Assembly (NCBI GenBank): GCA_951799445.1
Contig: OX637290.1
Location: 26,964,987-27,028,986, forward strand
Reading direction: 5' to 3'
From: Pseudisothecium myosuroides
Lineage: Eukaryota > Streptophyta > Bryopsida > Hypnales > Lembophyllaceae
Length of the DNA stretch: 64,000 nucleotides
Part shown: positions 1-11,719 of the stretch, in pieces
Layout: each line of letters begins with the position of its first letter
How positions within the stretch are numbered: the stretch's first letter is position 1
Program-made: the position numbers and the translations under genes
The notes under the pieces: model-generated
The model's database searches: none
Told to the model about the DNA's origin: nothing
The model's input: only the letters and a program-made list of their open reading frames with translations

Positions 1-90
1 TCACATTGAAAATTTGAAAATCCAACAATGCAGAAAGTATGTCAACTTGTTACTTTACAAGATCTTGCTTTACAAAATATTGAGATTTAT

Positions 91-164
91 TTCATCCTAC
101 CAAGAATTTGCTATTGAAAATTTGAAGAGGATACATTTTTGTCCTCTTAGACCTTGAGGGATTA
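91..164. repeat. Degenerate short TTAA-type hairpin element
   Basis: The right part matches the small hairpin element at 54326-54404. Both have a stem of the type AAGAGGA...TCCTCTT around a loop containing ACATTT and TTGTCC, followed by a right end of the form GAGGGATTAAGGG (GAGGGGTTAAGGG in the other copy). The left end (TTCATCCTACCAAG) is only a weak match to TTAACCCCTCATCGCC. I read it as an old copy of the same mini-element. The left boundary is uncertain. Confidence 0.4.
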
Positions 165-900
165 AGGGCGTCTATGTTCAAAAATCTCCTCTAAAATACC
201 AATTCTGAAATCAATGTATGCCTATTTTGTAAAAAACTTCCTAAAAAAATGACTAAAAGATCTTGTTCATTGCTATTAAATTAGTCACTTTGTTTATTTT
301 TGTAACAGATTTAGTCATGAGATACATACAATCAAAGTTCAGTTTTGAAAGAATAATATTTTTTTTACTGGACAAAATGACTTTAGGGGGTCATATCTCA
401 AAATTTTCACAAAAGAAAAGCTTGTCTTTTTTGACCAAATACAATTATGGATAGTTGAAAACATGCATGCTAATTTTTATAAGGATTTGAATAACTAGAG
501 ATTATTTTTAAAGCCTTGTAACCAACTAAGGTATATTGAAAAAACAAGAATTCACCTGACCATGCCCATCAACTATTTATTCCAATGAATCAAGCCTTTG
601 TCCATTAGTTTCTAATTACAGAATGTTTTTTAGAATGATCATTCATTGGATACTTCTTTCTCCCAAGATAGATTGAAGGGAATTTTAGTTGAAAGATTTT
701 AGTTTGAAAAATCATTTGAGGCAAACGATTTTGTCCAAATCATGAGTTTTTTGTGGCTATGGAATAACAATCCGACAAACCAAATGAAATAAATGACTTT
801 TTGGATTTGCACATCCCGTCAAAGAGCGACCAAAAAATAGTAGTTTAGAAGTTTTTAGAAGTTTAACAACTAATTGATCAACTTGGCAAGGGTGCTCTAT

Positions 901-991
901 TTGGATGAACAAGCTCCAAGCTCAAGACTTTTTAGAGGCTTCAAAATTCTTCTAATGCAAAGCTTCTAATAAGCTTGGAGCTTGTCCATCT
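901..991. repeat. Short foldback (inverted repeat)
   Basis: GATGAACAAGCTCCAAGCT on the left pairs with AGCTTGGAGCTTGTCCATC on the right, with one mismatch over 19 bp and about 50 bp between the arms. The shape is that of a tiny MITE or a solo foldback. No clear target-site duplication is visible and no other copy was noticed in the window. Confidence 0.5.
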
Positions 992-2871
992 AAAGAAAAT
1001 CAATTAAATAGTTAAATTCAACTTGAATAGGAAGAAGTTCAAAGTTGCTAAAATATACTCAGTGGTATACTTTTTCAACCATTAGCCTAATATGAGGGCC
1101 TTATTTAAAATTCAAGCATATTTTAAATTACTTGAATTTGATGCATTAATAGATGGTATAGCCATTATTAGATCTTCAACTAAAATATGGATGAAAATAA
1201 TCCAATTGCACAATAAACATGCAAGATCTATTTTTAATACAACACAAATAAGTCAATTCAAACTTCCCAAAAATTAACACTTTTTTTGTAAATTTTTCTT
1301 CACAATTATCATTAGAAGCCATTGTCACTATATTCTTTCCAAATCTTTGAAGATTATCTAGGCACCGACAATCCTTCTTATAAATTTAATGCTCAATAAT
1401 GGGGATTCCTTTGCCTTCCTCACAAGTACCTATTGAACAAGCATCTCCAATATTAAACCAATGGAATTTATGGTTTGTAGGTCAAAAATTTGTGTTCTAA
1501 ACAAACGATATTTTAACCTACATATCCTACCAAATGTTTGGGATTAGGATATTCCAACCTTATTGAGATGCATATTTATGTTGTGAGTGGCTATTATCTT
1601 AATCTATACACCCTGCTAGGTATTCAGTAAAAATATAGTTCATTTTTGTGAGGTATTTTTATCATTAGGCAAAATGATTCCCTAGAGTTGGGCAAGTGGG
1701 GAGTGTATGGACCTTGGATGCCTTTAAGCAATGGACTCCACTATGTTTTTAGTAAATTTTTTAATTAAATAAATTTTAGTGAAAGAGGGACAACTCCACT
1801 AAATCACCCCAAATATGTAACCTAAAATCACAAAATCACTTTAGCCCATATTCTAAGAGGTTAAGCCCCCCTAGACCAAAATCACAATAAAAACGCCTAA
1901 TTTGGATCCTAAATGAGCTAAATTGGACCCTAAAAATTAATCACAGTATAATTCACTCATCAAGTTCCTAGATCCAATATTAAAGAATTCCTTCAAATCT
2001 TTTTAAACAAATTAACATTTTTCTCTCAGTTAATCATTCACACCTCATCATACACTCTTCATCACACAAAACACACTAAACTCAACATGCATTACACGTA
2101 CAATATTTTCCATAATAACGTGCAATAAAAATTGCAATAATTCAATTACAGCTGAAAAAAACTATACAAAACCACAAATTGGGCTTTCTCCTAGGGACAA
2201 GAGACCTTCTTCCATGAAAATAGTTGCCACCTCCTTGTCCTTGCTTCAAATTGGGAAAACGTAGGCTTTTCAAAAAGTCAACTTCCACAACACACCACCT
2301 TTCTAAATTTCAGTTTGTTCTGCCATGTTGTTCTCCGGTTGTTGTCCGCCAAACTTAACAGTCTTTAACTGTTGCGGCAGTTGACCTCTTTGCACAAAAG
2401 GGGTTGTTTCGACTTCATCCTTGTTTTGAACTAGGCAATTTATAACTTTTTGGAAAGCTAACTTTTTAAGCTACATCATCCCTAAATTTCAACTCTATCC
2501 CCTTTATCAATCTTCTACAATTGCCTGCCAAGTTGGTAGTCTCTTCCAATCTCAAAAAAACCTAATTCTCTTCCATCATCTCAATTCAATTTTCAATCTA
2601 ACCTAGAAAAATTCACCTTTTTCATCCATTTTCCATATAGAAACAAGTGATTCTACTTGACATATTGTCCTACATGGTTTCTTTCTACAATCTCTCACAA
2701 TTCATGCTTAGAATGCTCATAAAATGCTCACAATTCTCAAAAAAACTCATGCCCTCCAAACACCCACCAAAATTTGAGAGAGAGGGCTTCAAACCCTAAT
2801 TTTGCCTATATCCAAGTTCCTAAGTGATTAATTTTGTCTAACTACTTTCATCCACCCCTAATTTACTATTA

Positions 2872-3010
2872 ATTTGCTAAATTAGTGCAAATTGCGCTAA
2901 ATTATTGTAAATCCGCTAGGTTAGTGTAAATTGCACTAATTTAGTGCAAACTATGCTACTTTAGTGTTAAATCCCCTAAATTACTATAAAATCCTCTAAA
3001 TGACTATATA
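2872..3010. repeat. Degenerate tandem repeat, about 21-22 bp unit
   Basis: Successive variants of CTAAATTAGTGCAAATTGCG follow each other (GCTAAATTATTGTAAATCC, TTAGTGTAAATTGCAC, TTTAGTGCAAACTATGC and further). This is a diverged minisatellite without coding potential. Confidence 0.55.
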
Positions 3011-3489
3011 ACCTCTATCTTAGTATTTCTTTTACTATTTTCATGTTTCCCTCACTATTCTAATTTTCCATTAGTAGTTTTAATTTCACAAACCTCTTCT
3101 GTGTTTTTGTTTTTAAATCATTTTTTTGATTTTTTGATTTCTTGTTTTTTTTTTGCAATTTAATTCTAGTTTCATTTTTTTCTTGTAGACTTTTGCTTTC
3201 ATTTCAGTTTTGCATTTTTGGTTTCATTTTATCATCATTTTATCGTTTGCCTAATTTGGTTACTTTACCATATCTTGCTTAAAGTCTTTTTAGTTTTAAA
3301 TCCCCATTTTTCTCCTAGAATTTCTCCCTCATTTTTCTCTAATGGCATTTTCTAACATTTTGCCCTAATCTCCTCATGTTTCTGTTCCTATATAATAAAA
3401 AACTCTCTAACTAATAGAGTTGTAGTTTAATTCAGAGTGCTAGTACTTCCGGGCTTGTAAATTCACGCATAATGTTTATATTTTCCATT

Positions 3490-3955
3490 TACTAAATCCT
3501 TCTTGAAATCCAACTATTGCAATTTATATACGCTATCATGTATCGAGTAAATGGATAGCCCATCCAAATCTATGACATTCCATCATTCATGAGATCCTCT
3601 GACTATAATTGTACCTAATATCCTTTATCGCTGCTAGATATCTAAGAAAAAGATACCTATCCCATCCAAATCGGTATTCTAGCTAGCTGTTATCTTAATC
3701 TGTCCAGTATCTAGAAAAAAAATATTACATCCAATCCAAATTTGCTATTGTCTCAATCTGTCAGGTATTTTTAAGAATTAATGATATTCCTTCCAATCTA
3801 AATCTAAGTTCTGACTGGCTAGATATCTTAGAAAGAAATATTCCATCCTATTCCATCCCAATCTGTGACATTCCATCCTTTGTGAGATCCTGTGATTGTA
3901 AAAAGTACTACTAAATATTGTATATCCCTGCTAAATATCTAAGAAAAGATGTTGC
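3490..3955. repeat. Degenerate tandem repeat around CTAGATATCTAAGAAA
   Basis: Phrases such as ATCCCATCCAAATC, TTATCTTAATCTGTC and GCTAGATATCTAAGAAA recur at irregular steps of roughly 80-120 bp. A related phrase (GGCTATTATCTTAATC) lies near 1588, so the unit is also dispersed. No coding signal is seen. Confidence 0.45.
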
Positions 3956-4869
3956 GGTCTTGATTTGTGTTCTTGACAAAGTGTTTGCACATTACTGATC
4001 CAAGTAGGTATAAGAGAGACAAGGCAATGCTGGATTATAATAAAATGAGCCAAATTAGGTGGTTGATCAATGCCATTAAAAGTAATTGCAAAGAGTGGAA
4101 TGTTTAAAAAAATTGTTACTATAGACAAAATGATGATTTGTTACAAAGGCAAATATTGTCTAGTGCAACGATACACGCCACAAAACTCTAAAAGTGAGGG
4201 TTTGAAGGTTTGATGCTTCACAAATGTTCTTTACATCAAAATTTAGTGTAGTTTCCATGCTCCACTTCATCAATTACAGTTTGCATATTTTTTATTTTCA
4301 AGGCAATTGTGGTTCCCATTATTTAGGTGGTAAGATGCTTTATGTAAGTGTAATTGGAAAAATAATTATTTTTCTAACCTCGCTAGAATAATTTCTTGAA
4401 CACTATATGAACCTCACAAATCTTATATGGAGGTGGCTACACCATCCTTGAATGGCCATGCTTGATTGATAGAGCCAAAAGAAGCCAAACCATTGACAAT
4501 TGAATATCATGTGGATGACGTAGTGAATGAGAGTTAGCTTAGAGGTCCTATGCAGTGGAATGCACTTGAGAACATACCAGGAATCCCAAGGGAACAAACT
4601 TGGACTCATTTTTTGTGATTACCTACAAGACTTAGGCTTCTTGAGTGGTCACCCTTAGCCTTCTAATTTCAATAGAAATTAGAGTTTTGTTTTTAAATTT
4701 TTGGTTTTAGAAACTAATTAGCAAAAAAGATTATTGTACTGTCAATTTTGAGAGCACTGTGTCATAGCATGATTTTTTTAGATCTATTCCACACCTTTTT
4801 TTCAAGTGAAAATTGGTAGGCATATGTATAATATTACCTTCATTATAATAAAATTTTAAATTCAAGGTT

Positions 4870-5145
4870 TGTAGTGCAAAAATCTCTTTGAAACACTTGG
4901 TTAAAGCCTTCTAAAACTCTTGTGTAGGGTCCAAAAATACTTTTTTTTAAACTTCAAATACTCATATCTTTCAATATGTAATGTCAAACTTCATGAAATG
5001 TTTACCACATGTTCTTATAATAGTTAAGTACAAGATCTTATGGAGAGATTTTAGAAAAGAAAAACATTTTATGTTTTCTTAATTCAATGCACTAGAAATA
5101 ACAATTTTCAGTGGTTTTTGAGGAAAAAATATCTTCATGGGTTAA
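4870..5145. repeat. Truncated, degenerate copy of the TTAA element family
   Basis: The text around 4960-5140 (upward of AAGTACAAGATCTTATGG, then CAGTGGTTTTTGAGG) aligns with the last 200 bp of the element at 35485-36389, and the copy ends in GGGTTAA at 5139-5145. I could not find a left end, so the copy is truncated or too diverged. It lies about 1 kb beyond the coding end of the demethylase gene. Confidence 0.5.
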
Positions 5146-6214
5146 GTTGGTAAATCTAGAAGCACATCTCAAGCTTGAAGAGTACTGAATGAACTTTTTG
5201 CCATGTGTAGAAACAACATGGTGGTGTTCATTGAATTTGAAAAAATGGTTACTTTTCAACTGCAATTGCAACCCCTTCAACCCCAACTCCACTCTCAAGC
5301 TGTCACAATGCTAACCCTTTATAGTTTTCACTTCGGCACTGGCAGGATGCACAGAGGTTGCAGTTGCGACCAGAAGTGTGGCTGAGGCAAATTAGGGTCT
5401 GCCTACCTTACCTATGATCCTTCGATTACTGATAAGGGTGGCACACACTTCAACCATTTGTGTCGTTAACATCTTCGAATGTAGAAATCTCCCGATGAAT
5501 CCAGCGGTGATCTTCCATCTGGGCTGCCAATGATCGTATACCCGAGAACTCATACAAAAATTCATCAATCCATCAAATTCATACAATCCGTCAAATTCAT
5601 ACCGTAACACTTTCACAAGCAAATGACTGATTGGCAGGTCAAGTTCAGACATCAAAGAAGCAGCAGAGACGACAGATTATCTCGTAACTAAAACAATTGC
5701 CTTGTGACAAAAGGTTTGCCAAATGAGTCATCACATTCCTCCGATCAGAACACAAAAGCGTGCCCGAGATTCTACAAACCCTCCGGCACTGCAAAAGTTG
5801 CAGACCTGAAATCTGTGTCTGTTTCTATAAGTTGAAACTTCAAGTTTGTAAGGCAAGGAGTGCTAGGACAGGAGCCAAACTATCACCCAAGATCTTGCAG
5901 GGTGTTCACCACCTCCAGGACAGCACAGATTGCTGGCCACTACACTAGTCTGCTCCCTAACCTCCAACTACCTTCTGAGTGCCTTCCAAAAAAAACTCTG
6001 CAAGAGTTGGACCAGCGGTGAGATTTCCGGGTCTGCAGATAGAGAAGCAGAGATTCTCTTCAGTCAGAAACAGGTGGCCCCAAATAGAGACCTCCGCATC
6101 TGCTTTCAGACTAATTATGCCGTTGCTCAAGAAGTACTGCAAAGCACGAAAGCTTCAGGTACAAAGATGACGATCAATGTCATCCACATACCACCTACAA
6201 AGAAACTGGACATA
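5146..6214 (-). other. 3' flank or 3' UTR region of the demethylase gene
   Basis: Base composition here is as GC-rich as the gene, unlike the AT-rich DNA beyond 5.1 kb, so transcription probably runs into this stretch. Frames of 60-130 codons exist on both strands but resemble no known protein. A short direct repeat lies at 5567-5600 (variants of CAATCCATCAAATTCATA). I could not identify a canonical poly(A) signal. Confidence 0.35.
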
Positions 6215-9200
6215 CTAGAAATGTCTTTGGTTCTTTTTCCTCTTGTTGGTAGTCCGTTTAATTACTTTCTCTTCTGGTTCGCTTTCTCTGCAAAAGACAT
6301 GAGATGCAAGAACGCTTAGAACAGGCCCACTGCGAAGTTGTGTAGTCCACCCTAAAGGCAGTTGAACTGATTCTGTCATCTCCTCTACAGAAAAGCATAG
6401 ATAATGAGGAATGCTATTGAAATGCATATAATGTTCACCCGTGAGTGCTCAACTGGCCCAAAGTAGCCGCCTCCATATCTATAGGAGTTTGAAATACATC
6501 ATAACAGGAGTTGAAATAAATCACTTCAGAAAGATTCGAGGAAGATAAGAGTATGTATCAATAGAAAGAAGAAATCATGTCCTAATTTAGTCACGGGTTT
6601 GAACAGAGTACTTACATAGGTTTCCCTTGCAGGTACGAAACAGCTTCTCGAGCAGCGTACACTGACATCTTTTTCACCTAAAAATGCAAACAAGAGAGAT
6701 CAGCTCTCCTGTAAATTCTCACTGCCATACATTATTCCCACAAAAGGCAATTCAAGGATAGCTGCAGAATGCTGTACATGCCAACATACCTCCAGCTTGT
6801 CCTCTCTTGCCCGATGATCCATCGGAAGCAAACGGAATTCATTCGTTAATCGCACACATTCTTGGACATTCTCTGGAGAAACGAAGTCCATAGCAACCTT
6901 GATACAGGACTGCATCAACACAAACACAATCACAGGAAAATAAGTAAAACTCATTGCCTTGACGCGAAACAACAAAACGTGTGCTTGTTAAATGCAAATT
7001 TCATGTCAAAGCTAGAATTACCTTCAAGTTGCGAACTTGATGTGGGCAACCAGCTGGAATGAACACTGCATCTTGTTCATTCTGTTCAAATGTCCACGCT
7101 TCCACTCCTGCACATACCAGGGAGGATACATTCATAAATATTGGTCACAGGAAAGTGACAATTGGAACACCCCGTATGAAGATTAATTCAGTGATGTGCA
7201 CCGAGAACAGGCTTAAATAGCCTGTAGTTGTGTAAACAGCATGTCATATTCATAATAAATACTCCGTAATATATTACATGATGTAGACGGATCCATACAA
7301 ATTATACACGATACATGATATGCATGCATTAAGGTTAACAAAAGGACCAAGGTGATGAATGTAAGCAACAGCCCCACTAATGGAGACCCAAAATTGAAAA
7401 GGTACACAATAGAATTAAAATACTCACCAAATTCTTCCTTCAATTTTTTCTTGTGACCCTCATCAAGGAAAAAGGATTGATCATGGATTGCGTGAGCAAC
7501 CTGCGCATGAGCGACGGTATAAACATCCTGAAAAAATACCAATATAGCAACGCAATATGAAACAGTGTGTTTGAAACTTTCAGCATGGCCAGTGGATTGA
7601 ATGATTATAAAAAACAACAGTAATAAAGAACAGCAGTAAGAAGAGACTTACGGAGTCAACAGGTAAGTCACCATAATGCCGGAACTCTGAAACATGTTTG
7701 ATCAAATATTCCTGTAGCTTGGGTACATCTTCTCGCCTAAAGATATCCCACAACGCTCCGCCGTATCCCGAGTCAACAGGTGCTCCATTAGCACCCGTGC
7801 CAACTGTAGCATTCTCGTTGCTCTCATCACCGTTTGCATCGACCATTGCATCATCAGAATGATCGGCGGCAGGGTCATTAACTTCACCACCCTTTGCTTC
7901 TGGAGCTCTTTTAGCAAAAAAAATTCTCAACTGTTTTGCTGCTTGTTTTCTATATTCTTTACGTCTTTTGAGAATAGCCCTTCTATGCTCCTTCGAAATT
8001 TTGAATTCTTTGGAGTGTGTTAACACATTCACCTGCCCCAAGTAACAGGCTCAGACCCCCATATCAGCAAGCTTTCCCGTCTCACCCAAAGAAATCCTGA
8101 ATAGAAAAATCTCAAAACGTACATTGCTAAACTGCAAAGAAAACAACTTTAGCAAAAGGTTACATACCGCATCTGACATGTCGCAGTGCAATTTAGTCAC
8201 TGAGTCCCCGTAAGAAAGCTCCTCACGTACACCGTACGCAATGTATGTCTTGGGGCCGAGATCTGGTTTCGCAGAGTCTATCGGAAGCTTTGTCCCGAGG
8301 TTGAGGATGCCAATCTTTGGATCTGAATAGTCTCGGAAAGGTAGAGAGGCAAGAAATTCACCTCCGTGGCGTGGAAGCCGCTCTTCGAAATTTGTAGATT
8401 GTGGCCAATCTTTTAGTTTAAACAGAGTAGGCCACCCTTGCTTATTAAAACATCCTTTCTCGTAGCCTGTAAAGAACTCGTGAATATTCACCTCTACCTG
8501 CACACAGCAATTTAAGATTCGGATGAGCAAATCCGCTCCAAACACTACTCTAGCACGAGTAAAAAACAAAAAACAAAATACAATACAAAATTCAATGCTT
8601 AGAAATCGCTTAGGTCTGACCTGGCTCCAATCTGAACAATCAATTGCCTCAACAGTTTTGTTGTCATCTTTAAATCTGCCTCGAGTTGTTTCCCTAAGAG
8701 CTCGCCACATCGTCAGAGGCTCCCAACTCAAGCCACTGGCACCCTCCATCACATTACGCACAATAACTGGCTGCCCATGACTCCAGTGCTTTTGAAAATG
8801 TGATATGCCCTCTTTCTCAGTCTCCTGCAGAGTTGGACAGTAAAGATAATTCTCTCTACCATCTGCCCGATGAGCAGTCAATCGTTTAGAGGCGTTCTTG
8901 GCGTCACTTGCGCAGTCAGAGCATGAAATGTCCTCTTTCTTGGGCTCTTTATAACCCTTGAGCTGCAATTCCACTTCCTTAATCAACTGGTTAACCCAGT
9001 TGTGCTCAAAAAGAGACTTCAGCCTTAGTGTGTGACACCCACAGCCCCCCCGTCTCTCGGGAGGACAGGGAATGTCCCCATTTTCAAGTAGGGTCCACGG
9101 TGGAAGAACGTCAGGCTCAGCTTGAGCCTCCTCCCCAGCACCTTGCTGAGCTGATTCACCTGCAGTTTCTTGGCTCTCTTCAGGCTCAGCATCCTCTGCT

Positions 9201-11469
9201 TTAGGGCTTAATGGAGTGCTTGGCTTCAACTCGGCCGGATCTTTAATCACTTCAGCACCCTGTAGTGTCGACTCACTTGCTGCGTGTTCGCTACCATTGG
9301 ATTCCAATTTCTCCGCTTCAGGGTTCGCCTTGGTGCCTGGATTTGAGACTTCTTCCTTGACCTTCAGCTTCTCTGGCTCTGCCTTTGGCTCTGTCTCCAC
9401 CGATTCAGGTTCACTGGGTTCCGTCACTACAGAATCTCGGGAAGCACTTTCATCTCCAAGAATGCTCACAACCTCTTCTTTTGGAGATTTCTCAGACGAC
9501 ACCGCCTCATCTGCAGCCGCATTCTCCGACGATTCCACTACTTTCTCATGGGATTCATTGTCCTGCATATCTTCGTCGTCTTCCGACGCATCCGAGCTGT
9601 GCTTCACAGGGAGATCATCCTCGTCCTCCAGCTCGATGTCCTCTATCGTCAACGTCGTCTCGGAGTGCTGTTGGGCAGACTCGGCCTGGTCTCCGCCAGG
9701 TTGCAGTCCCGCACGAAGCTCACGGCAGCAGCTTAAGCACAGATCGTAGGTGCACGCACAACCGTCCTCATCGCAGCTCCGATGGTAGTCCACTATGGAA
9801 GTACTGCAATTGTTACTGCGACAAAGTACAAAGACAGCACGTATTTGTCATCCACATTTTCACATTAGCTAGACCCAACTAATGGAGGGAATGAAAAGTA
9901 AACAATATCCATGTTAGAGAACTGCCTGTACCTCCTTTTCCTAGTGACACACGGTAATACATACTCCACGAACTCTACAATATTACGTTAATAGATTCAT
10001 AACATTGCAATTGATGTAATACCAGTATATACGCTCATCCTTAGGCACGTCCGCAATTTCGAGTACGATGTCATCTATTCCTGTATGCGGCAACCAAATC
10101 TTATCAGTACTTGCACAAGATGCTTTTGCTCTACACATTAAGATTCATGTAGTGAACCCTTTCTCATGAGGTCCCCGCAAACCTCAAACTTGCCGCGCCA
10201 CAAACCATTTGCCGTGGGTAGGCCATGAACAGAAATTAAAGTACATTGCTTGCAAAGTACATGTTTCGAACGTAGTGAATATGAGAAGAGTCGAAACGTG
10301 CCCACGGGCATACTAAGCCGAATGGGCAAAACTGAAAAAACTCATAACTTATTCACGCGTTATCCAAATAATACGTACTTCAGAAAGTTGGAACCCTCTC
10401 CGGAATAAGTTACAAAGCTCCATTCTAACAAGCGAAACCACTCGAAACAGCTGAAAGTCACGGCAGTGGGTCCCCCATCTTAGTCTACCGACAAAGAACA
10501 AATTATTGGACATAATATGGTCGCAATCACCTCGAAGTTTGCGCTCAATTTGCATTTCGTCGGTCTGCTCCTGCTCGATTTGCTTCAGAACAGGGAGAAT
10601 CAAAGCAAGAATATACTTGTAACTCTTGGTCTTCTCAGCGTTTGATTTTTCCACAACCACCTGCTTCGGGCCACTGGTTCGGAGACAAGCCTTGCAGTTG
10701 CAATTCCCTTTGCAAAACGGACACTCTTTGGAGACGTCAGCTTCTGTCAAGCGTGGGTACCTGAACCAACACACACTCAGCACCCCGCTATTGACCATGT
10801 CTCATACCCAGAAAGCAAAACTGAAGCAAGTTACAGCACGGAAGACAAATAGGTTTATGTTACAACATACCAAGCCTTAATACAGGGAGCGCAATATCGC
10901 TTGGCATCACAGTTGGTGCAAAACACAACACGGTCTTTATCACTTCGTTGACACTGATGACACATTCTGCTCTTTACAATCCGCTCCTGCTCTTTCTCTG
11001 TAGCCTTCCATTTGCCATTAACCTCTTTGCCATTAAGGTGCATAAACTTCTCCTTGCCCTCACCAAGAGTCATTTCCCCAGATATCGTTTTACGGCGATG
11101 GGCAACCAAGCCATCTTTGGTAGGAGCATCCTCATGTTGGAACTTGGGTGTCCGTTTTCGTAAACTTCGTGACGCGTCCTCGCCGCCAGTGTCGTCAGAC
11201 TCGACAGCACTCCTGCGAGGCTTCTTCTCCGGAGGTGCCGTCGAATGCCGTGGGGTGCCGTGGATATCAGAAGTGGAATGACGCCTCTTTTGTGTCTTCG
11301 AGGCACCTCCATTGACAGACTTCACATGGCTCTCGCAAAACCGGTTCCCTTGTACTCTAGTCTTCTTACAACGCCAGACCTTACCGTCGTTTCTCGTGCA
11401 ACGAGTATCGCCGGCTAGATCTGGATTTTTTTGTGCTTGCAGCACTTCTGGGCTCTTGTTGTCCGACAT
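6215..11469 (-). CDS. JMJ25: JmjC histone H3K9 demethylase, KDM3/JMJ25 type with WRC motif
   Basis: Predicted nuclear Fe(II)/2-oxoglutarate dioxygenase that removes methyl groups from histone H3 lysine 9 (known role of plant KDM3 proteins). Eleven coding exons, all with GT-AG introns and matching phases: 10871-11469, 10531-10760, 10023-10128, 8621-9815, 8168-8497, 7652-8032, 7428-7527, 7022-7107, 6790-6909, 6616-6677, 6215-6287, giving 1093 aa. The ATG at 11469 is the first after an in-frame TAG. Order: WRC motif (C24, C34, C45, H48); Cys-rich finger C170-C225; second Cys cluster about 312-341 (SIVDYHRSC); acidic disordered linker about 345-560; JmjC from about 651. Iron ligands are H814, D816 (KLHCDMSDA) and H1003 ([11 protein letters not shown]); K1013 (CIKVAMDF) probably binds 2-oxoglutarate. 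The C-terminus is basic (KRTTNKRKK). The acceptors of exons 3 and 7 have alternatives. No catalytic residue is missing. Confidence 0.93.
6610..6617 (-). promoter_or_regulatory. Splice donor overlapping an in-frame stop codon
   Basis: The coding strand reads CCTATGTAAGTAC. Spliced at CCTAT^GTAAGT, it joins AGAAAGC of the last exon and continues as KPIESEPEEK. If this intron is retained, the frame reads K-P-M and stops at TAA inside the donor. The last intron therefore decides whether the basic tail is present. Confidence 0.65.
7501..7530 (-). promoter_or_regulatory. Paired splice acceptors before exon 7
   Basis: One AG (plus-strand CT at 7528-7529) follows a strong pyrimidine tract, TATTTTTTCAG. 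A second AG (7501-7502) lies 27 nt downstream at ATGCGCAG. Both keep frame. The downstream site joins PVDS directly to [10 protein letters not shown], which looks more like other plant KDM3 proteins. The upstream site adds nine residues (DVYTVAHAQ). The gene model uses the upstream site; the alternative protein has 1084 aa. Confidence 0.6.
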
Positions 11470-11679
11470 TGCTAGATCACTGGAGTTGCATTTCAAATTC
11501 ACCAACTCCTAAACCGTCTGCACACAATGGCATGACACACGCATGAGTTCTTAAGTCTCCAAGAGAGATTAGTCAAATGCTGGGGGGACAAACTTTCACT
11601 ACTTAATTATAAAAGAATGTTCAGGGTTTAGCAACAAAACTGCACGACTTGGAATATAAAATAAATACAGAGCTATACT

Positions 11680-11719
<40 letters not shown>

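Larger units (their letters stand above)
165..4869. other. AT-rich intergenic DNA, no gene recognised
   Basis: Short reading frames here are not longer than chance would give in such AT-rich DNA, and none resembles a known protein. The stretch holds a 90-bp foldback (901-991), a degenerate array of about 21 bp (2872-3010) and imperfect longer repeats (3490-3955), annotated separately. The 2150-2620 part is slightly less AT-rich but has no open frame. Confidence 0.6.

Noticed and set aside
9216..9749. 177-codon Ser-rich frame on the plus strand
   Set aside because: It is the exact complement of the acidic linker exon of the demethylase. The minus frame has domains and splice sites, the plus frame has none.
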